A stretch of DNA of 64,000 bases, taken from contig QAKR01000026.1 of the NCBI GenBank assembly GCA_003343705.1, forward strand, positions 1 through 64,000. The letters are read 5' to 3'. Source of the stretch: Clostridiales bacterium. GTDB taxonomy: Bacteria; Bacillota; Clostridia; Oscillospirales; UBA644. Both the position numbers and the translations under genes were made by a program. How positions within the stretch are numbered: the first letter of the stretch is position 1; each line of letters opens with the position of its first letter. A model generated the notes under the pieces. That model searched no databases. It was not told the DNA's origin and saw nothing but the letters and a program-made list of their open reading frames with translations. Positions 42,812 to 51,758 of this stretch are shown here, piece after piece.

Positions 42812-44197
42812 ATGAATTTAGACAATATTAAGAAGGTCTATTTTATAGGTATAGGCGGTTCATCTATGAGCAGTCTTGCCCAGATTATGCAAAAAAGAGA
42901 TTTTATTGTTGCAGGTTCTGATATGCAACAGAGTCATGCATCTGATAATCTTATTGAAAAAGGAATTACAGTATTTATTGGGCATAAAGAAGAAAACATA
43001 AAGGATTTCGCCCCTGAGATTGTAATAAAAACAGATGCTATACTGCCGACAAACCCAGAACTTTTATATGCAGAAGAATCAAATATACCTGTATATCGTC
43101 GTGCAGAACTTTTGGGTAACTTACTCGACGGGTATAAAAAAACAATCGGGGTTGCTGGAACACATGGAAAAACAACAACTTCGTCTATGATTACATCAAT
43201 ATTTTTAGATGCTCAAAAAAATCCTTCTGCTATTATCGGGGGGCAAATGAAACAGACAGGAACGTCTTATATTATCGGCAGTGAAGACCTGTGTATTTTC
43301 GAAAGCTGTGAGTATAAATGTTCATTTTATAATTTTTTCCCTACTGTTTCTGTCTTACTTAATATTGCAAAAGATCATATGGAATTTTTTAAAACAGAAG
43401 AAAATCTTCTTGCTTGCTTTACAAAATACTTGGACAATACTAAACCGGACGGAATTGTTGTTTATAACGCCGAAGATGAAAACAGTCTGAAAGTTATTTC
43501 TGGATATAAAGGTAAAACTGTTTCATTCGGTCTTGAAAAAGGCAACTTCATTATGGATAAAGCAACTCTCACCGGAGGGTTTCCCAAATTTGATATTATA
43601 AAAAACGGTGCATTTTTCTGCCATGTAGATTTACGAGTTCCGGGTAGACATAATGTTAAAAACGCTCTTGCCGCAGCTGCGGCTGCAGATGCAGCAGGCC
43701 TTTGTGCCGAAGATATAGGTAAAGGCCTCTCGGATTATGCAGGGGCGGGCAGACGTTTTGAATATCATTGCACTATAAACGGCGCTGTTGTTGCAGATGA
43801 TTACGGTCATCACCCTGATGCATATCGTGTAACGTTCAATACAGCACGAGATCTAGGGTTTAAGAGAATTATAGCTATACATCAACCTCATACATTTTCA
43901 CGTACAAAAATGATGATGAATGAATTTGTTGATGTTCTTAAAACAGTTGATAAAGTTCTTATTCCACCCATATATCCGGCTCGCGAGACAAATGACGAAT
44001 ATAATATTTACGCTGAAGACGTTGTAAAACGTTTGCCTAATGCTGAATATATGAATAATTTTAATGAGATTGCAGACCGTATTAAGGAGCTTGCGCAACC
44101 TGGAGATTTGTTTATAACTTTGGGCTGTGGTGATATTTATAAAGCAGCTGAACTCACGGCTAAAAAATATGGTGAAAAAATTGATATACATTATTAA
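42812..44197 (+). CDS. murC: UDP-N-acetylmuramate--L-alanine ligase
   Basis: MurC adds L-alanine to UDP-MurNAc in peptidoglycan synthesis. The 461-residue Mur ligase has the N-terminal Rossmann motif FIGIGGSSMSSLAQIM at residue 11, the ATP loop GVAGTHGKTTTSSM near 112 and the C-terminal domain with DDYGHHPDAYRVTFNTAR near 330 and HQPHTFSRTK near 355. AAAGG precedes the ATG at 8 nt. Confidence 0.95.
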   Translation: MNLDNIKKVYFIGIGGSSMSSLAQIMQKRDFIVAGSDMQQSHASDNLIEKGITVFIGHKEENIKDFAPEIVIKTDAILPTNPELLYAEESNIPVYRRAELLGNLLDGYKKTIGVAGTHGKTTTSSMITSIFLDAQKNPSAIIGGQMKQTGTSYIIGSEDLCIFESCEYKCSFYNFFPTVSVLLNIAKDHMEFFKTEENLLACFTKYLDNTKPDGIVVYNAEDENSLKVISGYKGKTVSFGLEKGNFIMDKATLTGGFPKFDIIKNGAFFCHVDLRVPGRHNVKNALAAAAAADAAGLCAEDIGKGLSDYAGAGRRFEYHCTINGAVVADDYGHHPDAYRVTFNTARDLGFKRIIAIHQPHTFSRTKMMMNEFVDVLKTVDKVLIPPIYPARETNDEYNIYAEDVVKRLPNAEYMNNFNEIADRIKELAQPGDLFITLGCGDIYKAAELTAKKYGEKIDIHY

Positions 44198-44225
44198 TGC
44201 AGCATAAAAAACGGAGGATTGTTAA

Positions 44226-45488
44226 ATGAAAGTTCTTGTTGTCGGCGGCGGAGGTCGCGAACATGCGGTTGTTGAAAAACTTGCGCAGAATAAAAATATT
44301 GATAAGCTGTATGCTGCACCCGGAAACGGCGGAATAGCTCAATTAGCTGAATGCATTTCAATTAAAGCTACTGATGTAGAGGGTGTTTGCGAATTTGCAA
44401 AAAATGAAAAAATAGATTTTGTTGTTGTTACTCCGGATGACCCTCTTTGTCTGGGTATGGTAGACAAGCTTGAAGAGCTTGGTATTAAGGCTTTCGGACC
44501 TCGTAAAAATGCAGCAATTATTGAGGGCAGTAAAGTTTTTTCAAAAGAGTTAATGAAAAAGTATAATATACCTACGGCGCCGTTTGAAACATTTGATGAT
44601 GCTGAAAAAGCTTGTGAATACATAGATCGTCACGGTGCACCTATTGTAATAAAAGCCGACGGGCTTGCCTTGGGTAAAGGCGTCACCGTAGCGAAAACTA
44701 CAGAAGAAGCAAAAGCGGCAGTAAACGATATAATGAATGATAAAATTTTCGGAGCATCCGGCAATAGAATTGTTATTGAAGATTGTCTTTCAGGCCCGGA
44801 AATATCTGTTCTAGCTTTTACAGACGGCAAAACAATTAAGCCAATGGTTTCTTCTCAAGATCACAAACGGGCATATGATAATGATGAAGGCCCGAATACA
44901 GGTGGAATGGGAACCTTTGCCCCAAGCCCTATATACACAAAAGAGCTTGCGGATGAATGCATGGATAAAATATTTTTGCCTACTGTTAAAGCGATGAATA
45001 CCGAAAACAGAAAATTTAAGGGTGTTTTATATTTCGGGCTTATGCTTACGGAAAAAGGTGTGATGGTTATAGAGTACAATGCTCGTTTCGGAGACCCGGA
45101 AACACAAGTTGTGTTGCCCCTGTTAAAAACAGATCTATTTGATATTATGACAGCTGTCGCAGATGAAAAGCTTGATGAAATAAATATTGAGTGGGAAAAT
45201 AAATCAGCAGTTTGTGTTGTCATGGCAAGCGGAGGGTACCCTAAAAAATACGAAACTGGGTATGAAATTTGCGGGCTTGAAAATATTTGCGGAACTGTTT
45301 ATCATGCAGGTACTAAACTTGACGGCGAAAAAACAGTCTCTTCCGGTGGCCGAGTACTTGGAGTTGTTTCAGTAAAAGACAGTATGGAAAAAGCTATTGA
45401 AGGGGCTTATTCGGATGTCGAAAAAATTTCATTCAAAGACGCGTTTTTCCGACATGATATAGGAAAAAAAGCAATTGACATACTATAA
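44226..45488 (+). CDS. purD: Phosphoribosylamine--glycine ligase
   Basis: GAR synthetase, the second step of purine synthesis (phosphoribosylamine plus glycine plus ATP). The 420-residue ATP-grasp enzyme opens MKVLVVGGGGREHAVVEKLA, has VIKADGLALGKGVTVA near residue 140, SSQDHKRAYDNDEGPNTGGMGTFAP near 212 and YNARFGDPETQV near 285. CGGAGG precedes the ATG. The -35 box of the downstream folate-riboswitch promoter lies inside its last codons. Confidence 0.96.
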   Translation: MKVLVVGGGGREHAVVEKLAQNKNIDKLYAAPGNGGIAQLAECISIKATDVEGVCEFAKNEKIDFVVVTPDDPLCLGMVDKLEELGIKAFGPRKNAAIIEGSKVFSKELMKKYNIPTAPFETFDDAEKACEYIDRHGAPIVIKADGLALGKGVTVAKTTEEAKAAVNDIMNDKIFGASGNRIVIEDCLSGPEISVLAFTDGKTIKPMVSSQDHKRAYDNDEGPNTGGMGTFAPSPIYTKELADECMDKIFLPTVKAMNTENRKFKGVLYFGLMLTEKGVMVIEYNARFGDPETQVVLPLLKTDLFDIMTAVADEKLDEINIEWENKSAVCVVMASGGYPKKYETGYEICGLENICGTVYHAGTKLDGEKTVSSGGRVLGVVSVKDSMEKAIEGAYSDVEKISFKDAFFRHDIGKKAIDIL

Positions 45489-45503
45489 ATAATATGGTAT
45501 AAT
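45475..45503 (+). promoter_or_regulatory. Perfect consensus sigma-A promoter of the folT operon
   Basis: TTGACA, a 17-nt spacer and TATAAT. The -35 box overlaps the last codons of purD. The predicted start near 45510 falls at the first stem of the folate riboswitch. Confidence 0.9.
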
Positions 45504-45506
45504 AAA

Positions 45507-45609
45507 CCTAACAGAGTAGACATTGTGCGTGAAGTGCCGTTGGGATGGGAAGTAGCCCACGGACGAAGAACCAAAAGGTTTGCGGTATAATGTTGCGTCC
45601 GCTGTTAGG
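45507..45609 (+). ncRNA. Tetrahydrofolate (THF) riboswitch
   Basis: Matches the THF-I riboswitch class by eye. P1 pairs CCTAACAG with CTGTTAGG, closing the element. Conserved stretches follow in order: GAGTAGA, GCGTGAAGTG, TTGGGATGGG, a GACGAAG stretch, GCGGTATAATGT and TTGCGTCCGCT. P2 is formed by ACATT/AATGT. The class binds reduced folates and usually controls folT or folE; here it precedes a folT-type gene. A terminator hairpin lies 25 nt downstream, implying that folate binding stops transcription. Confidence 0.9.
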
Positions 45610-45633
45610 TTTTAATTTTTCGTGCGGAACACA

Positions 45634-45670
45634 CTCTGGAATTATTACATTCCGGAGATTTTGTTTTTCT
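45634..45670 (+). terminator. Riboswitch-controlled terminator of the folT leader
   Basis: A 9-bp stem CTCTGGAAT / ATTCCGGAG (one G-U pair) with a TATTAC loop, followed by ATTTTGTTTTTCTTT. It lies between the THF aptamer and the folT start. Confidence 0.8.
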
Positions 45671-45688
45671 TTGTAAGGAAAAACAGAA

Positions 45689-45702
45689 CTCCCAAAAGGG
45701 AG
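45689..45702 (+). promoter_or_regulatory. Small hairpin covering the folT ribosome-binding site
   Basis: CTCCC, an AAAA loop and GGGAG. The 3' arm is most of the GGGAGGA ribosome site before the folT ATG at 45712, so this hairpin could limit translation as a second layer of control. Confidence 0.5.
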
Positions 45703-45711
45703 GAATTTTTT

Positions 45712-46320
45712 ATGCAGGCATTCTTTGACCTTTTTAGGTTGAAAAAAAATGGCAAGTATTTTTTAAAAGCACTGGTTTTCTGTGCACTTTTAGTGGCAAT
45801 GGGCATTGTTTCTGAAATGTTCGGTTTTGAAATGGCTTTAACCGGAGTACCAAAGGGAGATAAGGTTAATATAGCTTCTTCTTTTATGGTTCTGGCAGGG
45901 TTTATGTTCGGTCCCCTGTGGGGCGGTATAGCAGCCTTAGTACAAGATATTATCGGCTGTTTATTAAAGGGAGATACTCCTCTTTTACAGTTTATGATAG
46001 CACCGTTTTTAACCGGATTTTTATCAGGTTTTTTCCCTTTCATATTTAAAAAAGCTTCAAAAAAACTTTATGGTATTGTTTTATATTGTAGTTTTATATC
46101 AATAACTGCATTTTTAATTAATACATTGTGTATTGTTTGGACATATATAAAATTAGAAGCTTTTTGGTCTTACGCAGTTCTGCGTTTACCTACATTACCT
46201 TTTAAAATTGCTTTATATTCTATTGTGGTTTATATATTATACTGTGAGGTTCTGCCTCGAATACAAAAAACAAAATTCGGACCCGACGATAGTGCGGAGA
46301 AGATATGGAAAAATGGCTGA
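45712..46320 (+). CDS. folT: ECF transporter S component, folate-specific (FolT)
   Basis: A 202-residue substrate-binding membrane subunit of an energy-coupling-factor vitamin transporter. It has about six hydrophobic segments. The first helix contains ALLVAMGIVSEMFG, the typical S-component alanine-rich start, followed by an ordered stretch with GFMFGPLWGGIAALVQDIIGCLL near 64. Folate specificity is inferred from the THF riboswitch upstream. The frame is open to 45622, but the ATG at 45712 has GGGAGGA at the right distance and lies after the leader terminator. The EcfA/EcfT genes are not in the window. It overlaps the symporter gene by 16 nt. Confidence 0.85.
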   Translation: MQAFFDLFRLKKNGKYFLKALVFCALLVAMGIVSEMFGFEMALTGVPKGDKVNIASSFMVLAGFMFGPLWGGIAALVQDIIGCLLKGDTPLLQFMIAPFLTGFLSGFFPFIFKKASKKLYGIVLYCSFISITAFLINTLCIVWTYIKLEAFWSYAVLRLPTLPFKIALYSIVVYILYCEVLPRIQKTKFGPDDSAEKIWKNG

Positions 46321-47774
46321 TTATAATTTTCTTTATTGTTTTGTCGCTGCTTTTAGCAGCGACAGGTGTAGCGTACCGTAAAAAAAGCAGCACGCTTTTC
46401 GGTTTTATTGCAGCAGATCGCTCATTTTCATTTTTTACGGGTGCATCTTCGTCATACTCTTCTGTTATTTGCGGTTATGCATGTTTAGTTTTGATGTATT
46501 TTGCATATTTCGGCGGAACTGACGGAGCCCAAACTGCAATCTTTTACGGAGCTGCTTTGACTATCGGTATGTTTTTATCATGGCGGTTTATCGGAAGACG
46601 GCTCAGAGTCTACTCAGAGCTTTCATCTAATACGGTAACTCTTCCGTCGTTTTTGGAGAGTAGGTTTAAGGACAAGACTTCTACTATAAAAATTGTTTCT
46701 TCTTCCGCTATAGGGTTATTTTCATGTGTGTACTGCTCGTTTATGTTTACAGCATGTGCACAGCTGTTTTCTGCAGCAGTTAGGTGCTCATATAGTGTAG
46801 CGTTATTAATATGTACCGTTGCAGTAATGATATATCTTGTTTTCGGAGGCTTTTTTGCATCTGTTTTTACGGACGTATTACAGGGATTTATTTTTTTAAT
46901 TGTAATTTTCTTTCTACCTGTTTATTTATTTGATAATCTCGATGCAGGCAGCAGACTTTTATTTGAAAATGAGTTTTTACAAACCCTTAATTTATTTAAA
47001 AACGGCGAAAACTTTGGTATAAACGCATTTAATTCTGTATTTATGATGTTTGGTTGTTTTGGGCTTCCGATGTTGTTTTCTAGATTTGTAGCAATGAAAG
47101 ATAAAAAACAGATTAAGCGTGCAAAACGTTTTTCTCCGTTTCCTGTAGCAGTTTGTGTAATACTTGTTGTTGTTATAGGGCTGTTTTTAAGACAATTCCC
47201 CGTAATGGAATCAAAAAATGCAGCAGTAATTCTTTGTGGTGCGATAACAGACCCGTTTATGAAAGCTCTTACTGTTTCTGCGCTATTGGCTGCTATAATG
47301 TCTGCATCCGATAGTATGCTTATTCTTATGGCAAGCGTTGTAGGAAACGACATATACCCATTATTTCGTAAAAAGGCCGGAGACGAAGAAAAAGTCACTG
47401 TTGCACGTGCAGCTACTGTTGTTTTGACTTTTTGCGTATGTCTTATTTCACTTGAAAGCGAAGTTGATATCTTTTCAAGGCTCATCCAGGGCTTTTCTGG
47501 ATTTGCATCGGCTTTTGCTCCGGTTTTGTTTTTCAGCTTATATTCACGACGCATAACACTTAGAGCGGCTGTTGCTTCTATTATAACCGGAACTCTTTCA
47601 ACTGTAATTTTATGGTTCGTTCCTTTTCCGGTAACATGGATTATGCCGTTTTGCGTTTGTATGATTCTGTCTACGATTGTTCTTTGGCTTGTTACGTTAT
47701 TTGACAGAAAGCGTCCTGAAAAAGATATTCTTAATGAATTTTCAAGAGTAAATGAAATAATGAAGTTGAGGTGA
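46305..47774 (+). CDS. Sodium:solute symporter family transporter
   Basis: A 489-residue SSS (SLC5/PutP-type) transporter with about 13 hydrophobic segments. Family marks are SSYSSVICGYACL near residue 48, a GGFFASVFTDVLQGFIFL stretch near 185 and the sodium-site helix LLAAIMSASDSMLI near 340. The substrate cannot be assigned; many relatives carry amino acids, sugars, sialic acid or pantothenate. It overlaps folT by 16 nt with GGAG upstream, placing it in the folate-riboswitch operon. Confidence 0.88.
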   Translation: MEKWLIIIFFIVLSLLLAATGVAYRKKSSTLFGFIAADRSFSFFTGASSSYSSVICGYACLVLMYFAYFGGTDGAQTAIFYGAALTIGMFLSWRFIGRRLRVYSELSSNTVTLPSFLESRFKDKTSTIKIVSSSAIGLFSCVYCSFMFTACAQLFSAAVRCSYSVALLICTVAVMIYLVFGGFFASVFTDVLQGFIFLIVIFFLPVYLFDNLDAGSRLLFENEFLQTLNLFKNGENFGINAFNSVFMMFGCFGLPMLFSRFVAMKDKKQIKRAKRFSPFPVAVCVILVVVIGLFLRQFPVMESKNAAVILCGAITDPFMKALTVSALLAAIMSASDSMLILMASVVGNDIYPLFRKKAGDEEKVTVARAATVVLTFCVCLISLESEVDIFSRLIQGFSGFASAFAPVLFFSLYSRRITLRAAVASIITGTLSTVILWFVPFPVTWIMPFCVCMILSTIVLWLVTLFDRKRPEKDILNEFSRVNEIMKLR

Positions 47775-47779
47775 GAAAA

Positions 47780-49270
47780 GTGGATGTCTGTGCAGAATTT
47801 TATACGCGAATTGAGGGTTTTGTTGCGGATATTTTGGACGGATACATCCCCCAGAAGACCGGAGAAAAAACAATTCACGATCCTATTTGGGGTTCGGTTT
47901 TATATTACGGCTGGGAAATCGAACTTATAGACTCACCTGTTTTTCAACGACTTCGTGATATACAGCAGCTTGGGCGAGCTGATTTGACTTATCCTGCAGC
48001 GCGGCACACAAGATTTGAACATTCTTTGGGAACAGTTGCTATCGCTTCCAGAATGATTGATAATTTACGGACAAGAAGTAATGATTATATTATTTCTGAC
48101 AGTGATAAAAACAAAATAAGACTTGCAGCATTACTACATGATATAGGGCATTGTTTTTATTCACATCTTTCAGAGCGTGTTTATTCAAAAATGGCTCAGT
48201 TTAAGGCTATAAGAAAAGAATTAATGCAAAATTTTGATAAGGGTGTAAACCCAAAACCTCATGAGCTTTTTTCATATATGCTTGTCAAAAGCGAAACATT
48301 CGGAAACTTCTTTTTTGAATATATTTCATATCCGGATAAAGGCGATCGTGAAAGCTGTTTTACATTGCTTTCAGAATGTGCAAATATAATTGTAGGGCAG
48401 AATAATAAAAAGACAGTAGGAGAAAAAACTGTTATATATTCATTTTTAACCTCAGTTCTTAACAGCGATTTTGATGCGGATAAATTAGATTATACCCAGC
48501 GTGACAGTTATACGGCAGGGCTCTCTCTAACATATGGAGTAGAACGCTTTTTAATGAAGCTTGTAATTCATTGTGAAGAAACAAAAGATACAATAGATTA
48601 CAGGCTTGCTATACGTGACGACGGTGTTACAACAGTTGAAGAACTGATTTTCAACAGAAATATGCTTTATGTTTATATGTATCGGCACCAAAAAGTTTTA
48701 GCAGTAGAATCTTTAATTGAGGATATAATTTATCTAATGATTGCTGATAAAAAACTTGTACATCCTTGTGATTTTCTTTATTTATCGGATAAAGATATTG
48801 AGTATAAAACCGATGAAACAACACTTTTGGGCAGCCGTGTTATAAAACTGCGACACCGTGCCACCCCTAAAAGAGCATGTGTTATTTCCTCAGAAGATAT
48901 AGGTGACAGGCGTGCAGTGGACGCTCTTACAAAAAGTATGAACTTCTCAAATTTTGAGCAAAGACTTGAACTGCGTAGACAAATATGTGAAGCTATAAAA
49001 ACTGAATATGCAGATAATAATATGTCAGCAGACTTTGACGAATATGATATTTTCCCCGTATTCCCAAAAATAACAGACGGGCGTGCTCAGTTTTTAGTTG
49101 TATCACGAGACGGTAAAAAACCTGTTATAAATAAATTTGTTTATATAAAAGAATGGTCGAGAGCTTTTAATCTTTCAAACTGGCGTGGATATGTTTTTGT
49201 AGATACAAAAATTAATCGTGACGTTGCCGGTTCGGCTGTTATAAAATTTTTAAAGGGGTATACAAAATGA
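47780..49270 (+). CDS. HD-domain phosphohydrolase, dNTPase-like (COG1078 type)
   Basis: A 496-residue metal-dependent HD hydrolase. Metal ligands are visible: RHTRFEHSLGT (His near 75), LAALLHDIGHCFYSHLSE (HD near 110) and DADKLDYTQRDS (Asp near 235), the order seen in dNTP triphosphohydrolases and SAMHD1-like proteins. A GTG at 47780 has GAGGTGA upstream and is preferred over the GTG at 47771. It starts 5 nt after the symporter stop and overlaps the dCMP deaminase by 4 nt. A role in deoxynucleotide balance is inferred from that neighbour. Confidence 0.83.
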   Translation: MDVCAEFYTRIEGFVADILDGYIPQKTGEKTIHDPIWGSVLYYGWEIELIDSPVFQRLRDIQQLGRADLTYPAARHTRFEHSLGTVAIASRMIDNLRTRSNDYIISDSDKNKIRLAALLHDIGHCFYSHLSERVYSKMAQFKAIRKELMQNFDKGVNPKPHELFSYMLVKSETFGNFFFEYISYPDKGDRESCFTLLSECANIIVGQNNKKTVGEKTVIYSFLTSVLNSDFDADKLDYTQRDSYTAGLSLTYGVERFLMKLVIHCEETKDTIDYRLAIRDDGVTTVEELIFNRNMLYVYMYRHQKVLAVESLIEDIIYLMIADKKLVHPCDFLYLSDKDIEYKTDETTLLGSRVIKLRHRATPKRACVISSEDIGDRRAVDALTKSMNFSNFEQRLELRRQICEAIKTEYADNNMSADFDEYDIFPVFPKITDGRAQFLVVSRDGKKPVINKFVYIKEWSRAFNLSNWRGYVFVDTKINRDVAGSAVIKFLKGYTK

Positions 49271-49752
49271 GAATTGACAAGACAAACTATTATCTTGACA
49301 TCGCACAGACTGTTGCTGAACGCGGAACGTGTATACGCCGTAAATTTGGTGCAGTTATTGTAAAAAATGACACAATTGTAAGCACTGGTTATGCAGGTGC
49401 GCCTCGGGGACGCAAAAACTGTTGTGATTTAGGTAATTGCCTGCGTCAGAAGCTGGATGTCCCTGCCGGTGAACGGTATGAGCTTTGCCGATCGGTTCAT
49501 GCGGAAGCAAATGCAATTATAGCTGCTTCTCGTGATGAAATGATAGGATCCACGCTGTATCTGTGTTGTATTGACAACGATGGAATAATTATTGGGGGAA
49601 CAGATTGTTGCTCAATGTGCCGTAGACTTGTTATAAATGCAGGAATATCTCGTGTTATCGTGCGTGATACAAAAACAGAATTCCATACTATTGATGTTGA
49701 AAAAGATTGGGTCGAAAATGATGACTCACTTGAGGAAAAGAGAGGTTATTAA
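49267..49752 (+). CDS. dCMP deaminase (ComEB-type)
   Basis: A zinc deaminase turning dCMP into dUMP, the substrate of thymidylate synthase, which in turn consumes methylene-THF. The 161-residue protein has RRKFGAVIVKND near residue 25, the zinc/catalytic HAEANAI near 79 and the second zinc cysteines in TDCCSMCRRLV near 117, where the usual Pro of PCxxC is Cys. Its ATG overlaps the HD gene (ATGA). Its place under a THF riboswitch makes metabolic sense. ComEB names come from a competence locus, but no competence genes are here. Confidence 0.9.
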   Translation: MRIDKTNYYLDIAQTVAERGTCIRRKFGAVIVKNDTIVSTGYAGAPRGRKNCCDLGNCLRQKLDVPAGERYELCRSVHAEANAIIAASRDEMIGSTLYLCCIDNDGIIIGGTDCCSMCRRLVINAGISRVIVRDTKTEFHTIDVEKDWVENDDSLEEKRGY

Positions 49753-49755
49753 ATA

Positions 49756-51450
49756 ATGGTTAGAAACGAGTATCCCAGGCCTAGGCTTTGTCGTGAAAAT
49801 AACTGGGAGTGTCTAAATGGCTCTTGGCAGTTTGAAATAGATGCGGATAATTCAAAGAAAGATGAAGAGCTCTTATCAAAGAAAACATATTCAAATGAAA
49901 TAATCGTTCCGTTTGCACCGGAAAGCAAACTTTCCGGTATAGAAAATACAGACATGATGTTGTCTGTTTGGTATAAGCGCGAAATCAATATTAAAAAAGA
50001 ATGCGGACGTATTCTTTTACATTTCGGCGCTGTAGATTACATAACACGTGTATGGGTAGATGATAAATTCGTAGGCGAACATGTAGGTGGTTGGACTCCG
50101 TTTTATTTTGATATTACTGATTTTGCAAAAGAAGGTAAAAATACCATTATTGTAAACGCATATGATAATTCAGCCGATACGCTACAGGCAACTGGGAAAC
50201 AACAGCCTGAAGGTGAACCGGAAGGTTGCTGTTATACACGTACAACTGGAATATGGCAAACGGTATGGCTTGAATATGTCCCTGAATTCTATATTAAAAA
50301 TGTTTTGGTTACACCTAATGTTGAGGACAAATCGGCTATTGTACGAGTTAACTTCAATGATTTTTGTAAAAACCGTGTAGTAACCTTTAAAGCTTCAATA
50401 AAAGGTGAGGTTGTGGGAGAAAAGCAAATTGTTGCTAATTCCGATAGCGCCGTTTTAACGCTTCCTCTTTCCGTTCTTGAACTGTGGTGCCCTGAATCTC
50501 CTACACTTTACGATTTAGAAGTAACTGTAGGCGATGATAATGTTATGACTTATTTCGGGATGAGAAAGATTTCTATAAACGGCAATAAAATAGAGCTTAA
50601 CGGGAAAAGTATATTTATGCGCTTAGTTCTCGATCAGTCCTATTATCCTGACGGTATAATGACAGCTCCTACTGATGATGATATTAAAAACGATATACTT
50701 CTTGCACAAGCTGTTGGATTTAACGGTTCCAGAATGCATATGAAGATTTTTGAGCCTCGTTATTCCTATTGGGCAGATAAATTAGGCTATCTCATCTGGA
50801 GTGAATATCCCAACTGGGGTCTTGACGAAACTAATCCTGCTGCGGCATTATCAATGCTTCCTGAATGGCTTTGTGCAATTGAACGTGATTTCAACAGCCC
50901 GGCACTTATTGGTTGGTGCCCACTTAACGAAACAGGACCGAAAAGAAATAAACAATTTTTTGAGCTCATATACAATGCAACAAAAGCTTTAGACCCAACT
51001 CGCCCGGTTATTGATTCCAGCGGATACTTCCACGCTGTCACTGATATTTTTGATATTCATCTTTATGAGAATAATGTACAGGCGTTTTATAACTTTTTAA
51101 AGCCTCTTCTTGTTGGTGAAATGCCGTTTATTAACGACAGAGGCTCGTCTGATGCTTTACAGTATGATTTTAAACAACCGTTTTTTGTTTCGGAATTCGG
51201 AGGTATTTCATACGGAATTAAAGATGGCTGGGGTTACAGTACTGTTGAAAATACAGAAGCATTTTATGAAAATTATAAAGGATTGATTGATGTATTACTT
51301 GACAATCCTTATATATGCGGTTTTTGCTATACTCAGATAACAGACATAATGCAAGAACAAAACGGAATATATTATTATGACCGTTCACCTAAATTTGACG
51401 CAAAAAGACTTTACGAAATAAATACACGTAAGGCAGAAATAGAAAAATAA
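49756..51450 (+). CDS. Glycoside hydrolase family 2 enzyme (short beta-galactosidase/glucuronidase type)
   Basis: A 564-residue GH2 enzyme: jelly-roll sugar-binding domain (roughly 10-175, with LNGSWQFEID and SVWYKREI), Ig-like domain (roughly 180-270) and TIM barrel. The acid/base Glu is in CPLNETGP near residue 392 and the nucleophile in FFVSEFGG near 480. It lacks the C-terminal domains of LacZ. There is no signal peptide, so cytoplasmic. Substrate unknown. It begins 3 nt after the dCMP deaminase stop and seems to be the last gene of the folate-riboswitch operon. Confidence 0.88.
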   Translation: MVRNEYPRPRLCRENNWECLNGSWQFEIDADNSKKDEELLSKKTYSNEIIVPFAPESKLSGIENTDMMLSVWYKREINIKKECGRILLHFGAVDYITRVWVDDKFVGEHVGGWTPFYFDITDFAKEGKNTIIVNAYDNSADTLQATGKQQPEGEPEGCCYTRTTGIWQTVWLEYVPEFYIKNVLVTPNVEDKSAIVRVNFNDFCKNRVVTFKASIKGEVVGEKQIVANSDSAVLTLPLSVLELWCPESPTLYDLEVTVGDDNVMTYFGMRKISINGNKIELNGKSIFMRLVLDQSYYPDGIMTAPTDDDIKNDILLAQAVGFNGSRMHMKIFEPRYSYWADKLGYLIWSEYPNWGLDETNPAAALSMLPEWLCAIERDFNSPALIGWCPLNETGPKRNKQFFELIYNATKALDPTRPVIDSSGYFHAVTDIFDIHLYENNVQAFYNFLKPLLVGEMPFINDRGSSDALQYDFKQPFFVSEFGGISYGIKDGWGYSTVENTEAFYENYKGLIDVLLDNPYICGFCYTQITDIMQEQNGIYYYDRSPKFDAKRLYEINTRKAEIEK

Positions 51451-51758
51451 AAATAATTCTTTTAGGGTATTGACACAATATTTATACCTTGTATGTATTA
51501 CAATGAAAATTTTTATAATATAAAATTTTAGCAAAATTATAAAAATATGCCTGTTTATTAATAAAAGTTTGTACATGATTTTTGTTTAAAACAAGGGTGT
51601 TATTGTTGAAAACTCAGTTGAAATCGTTGAAAACTCCTTGAAAATGAGGGTTTTTGGAATACTTTTGTAAAAAATACTTATTGTAGAACAAAAAAATGTG
51701 TTAAAAACACAAGATATAGGTCAATTAGTAATTTATCCAAAGAAAGAGGCGAAAATTT
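51451..51758. other. Intergenic leader before murE with DnaA-box-like repeats
   Basis: A 308-nt AT-rich stretch without a gene. A possible weak promoter is TTGACA at 51470-51475 with TATGTA at 51492-51497. At 51603-51650 four related motifs repeat (GTTGAAAACT twice, GTTGAAATC, CTTGAAAATG); on the minus strand they read TTTTCAAC. TTATCCAAA at 51733-51741 is one base from TTATCCACA. A 15-mer here, TTGTTGAAAACTCAG, is identical to one in the dnaA-dnaN spacer. Confidence 0.5.

Noticed and set aside
46922..47878. 318-residue minus-strand open frame
   Set aside because: It is antisense to the folT-operon symporter and the HD gene and shows no recognisable domain.
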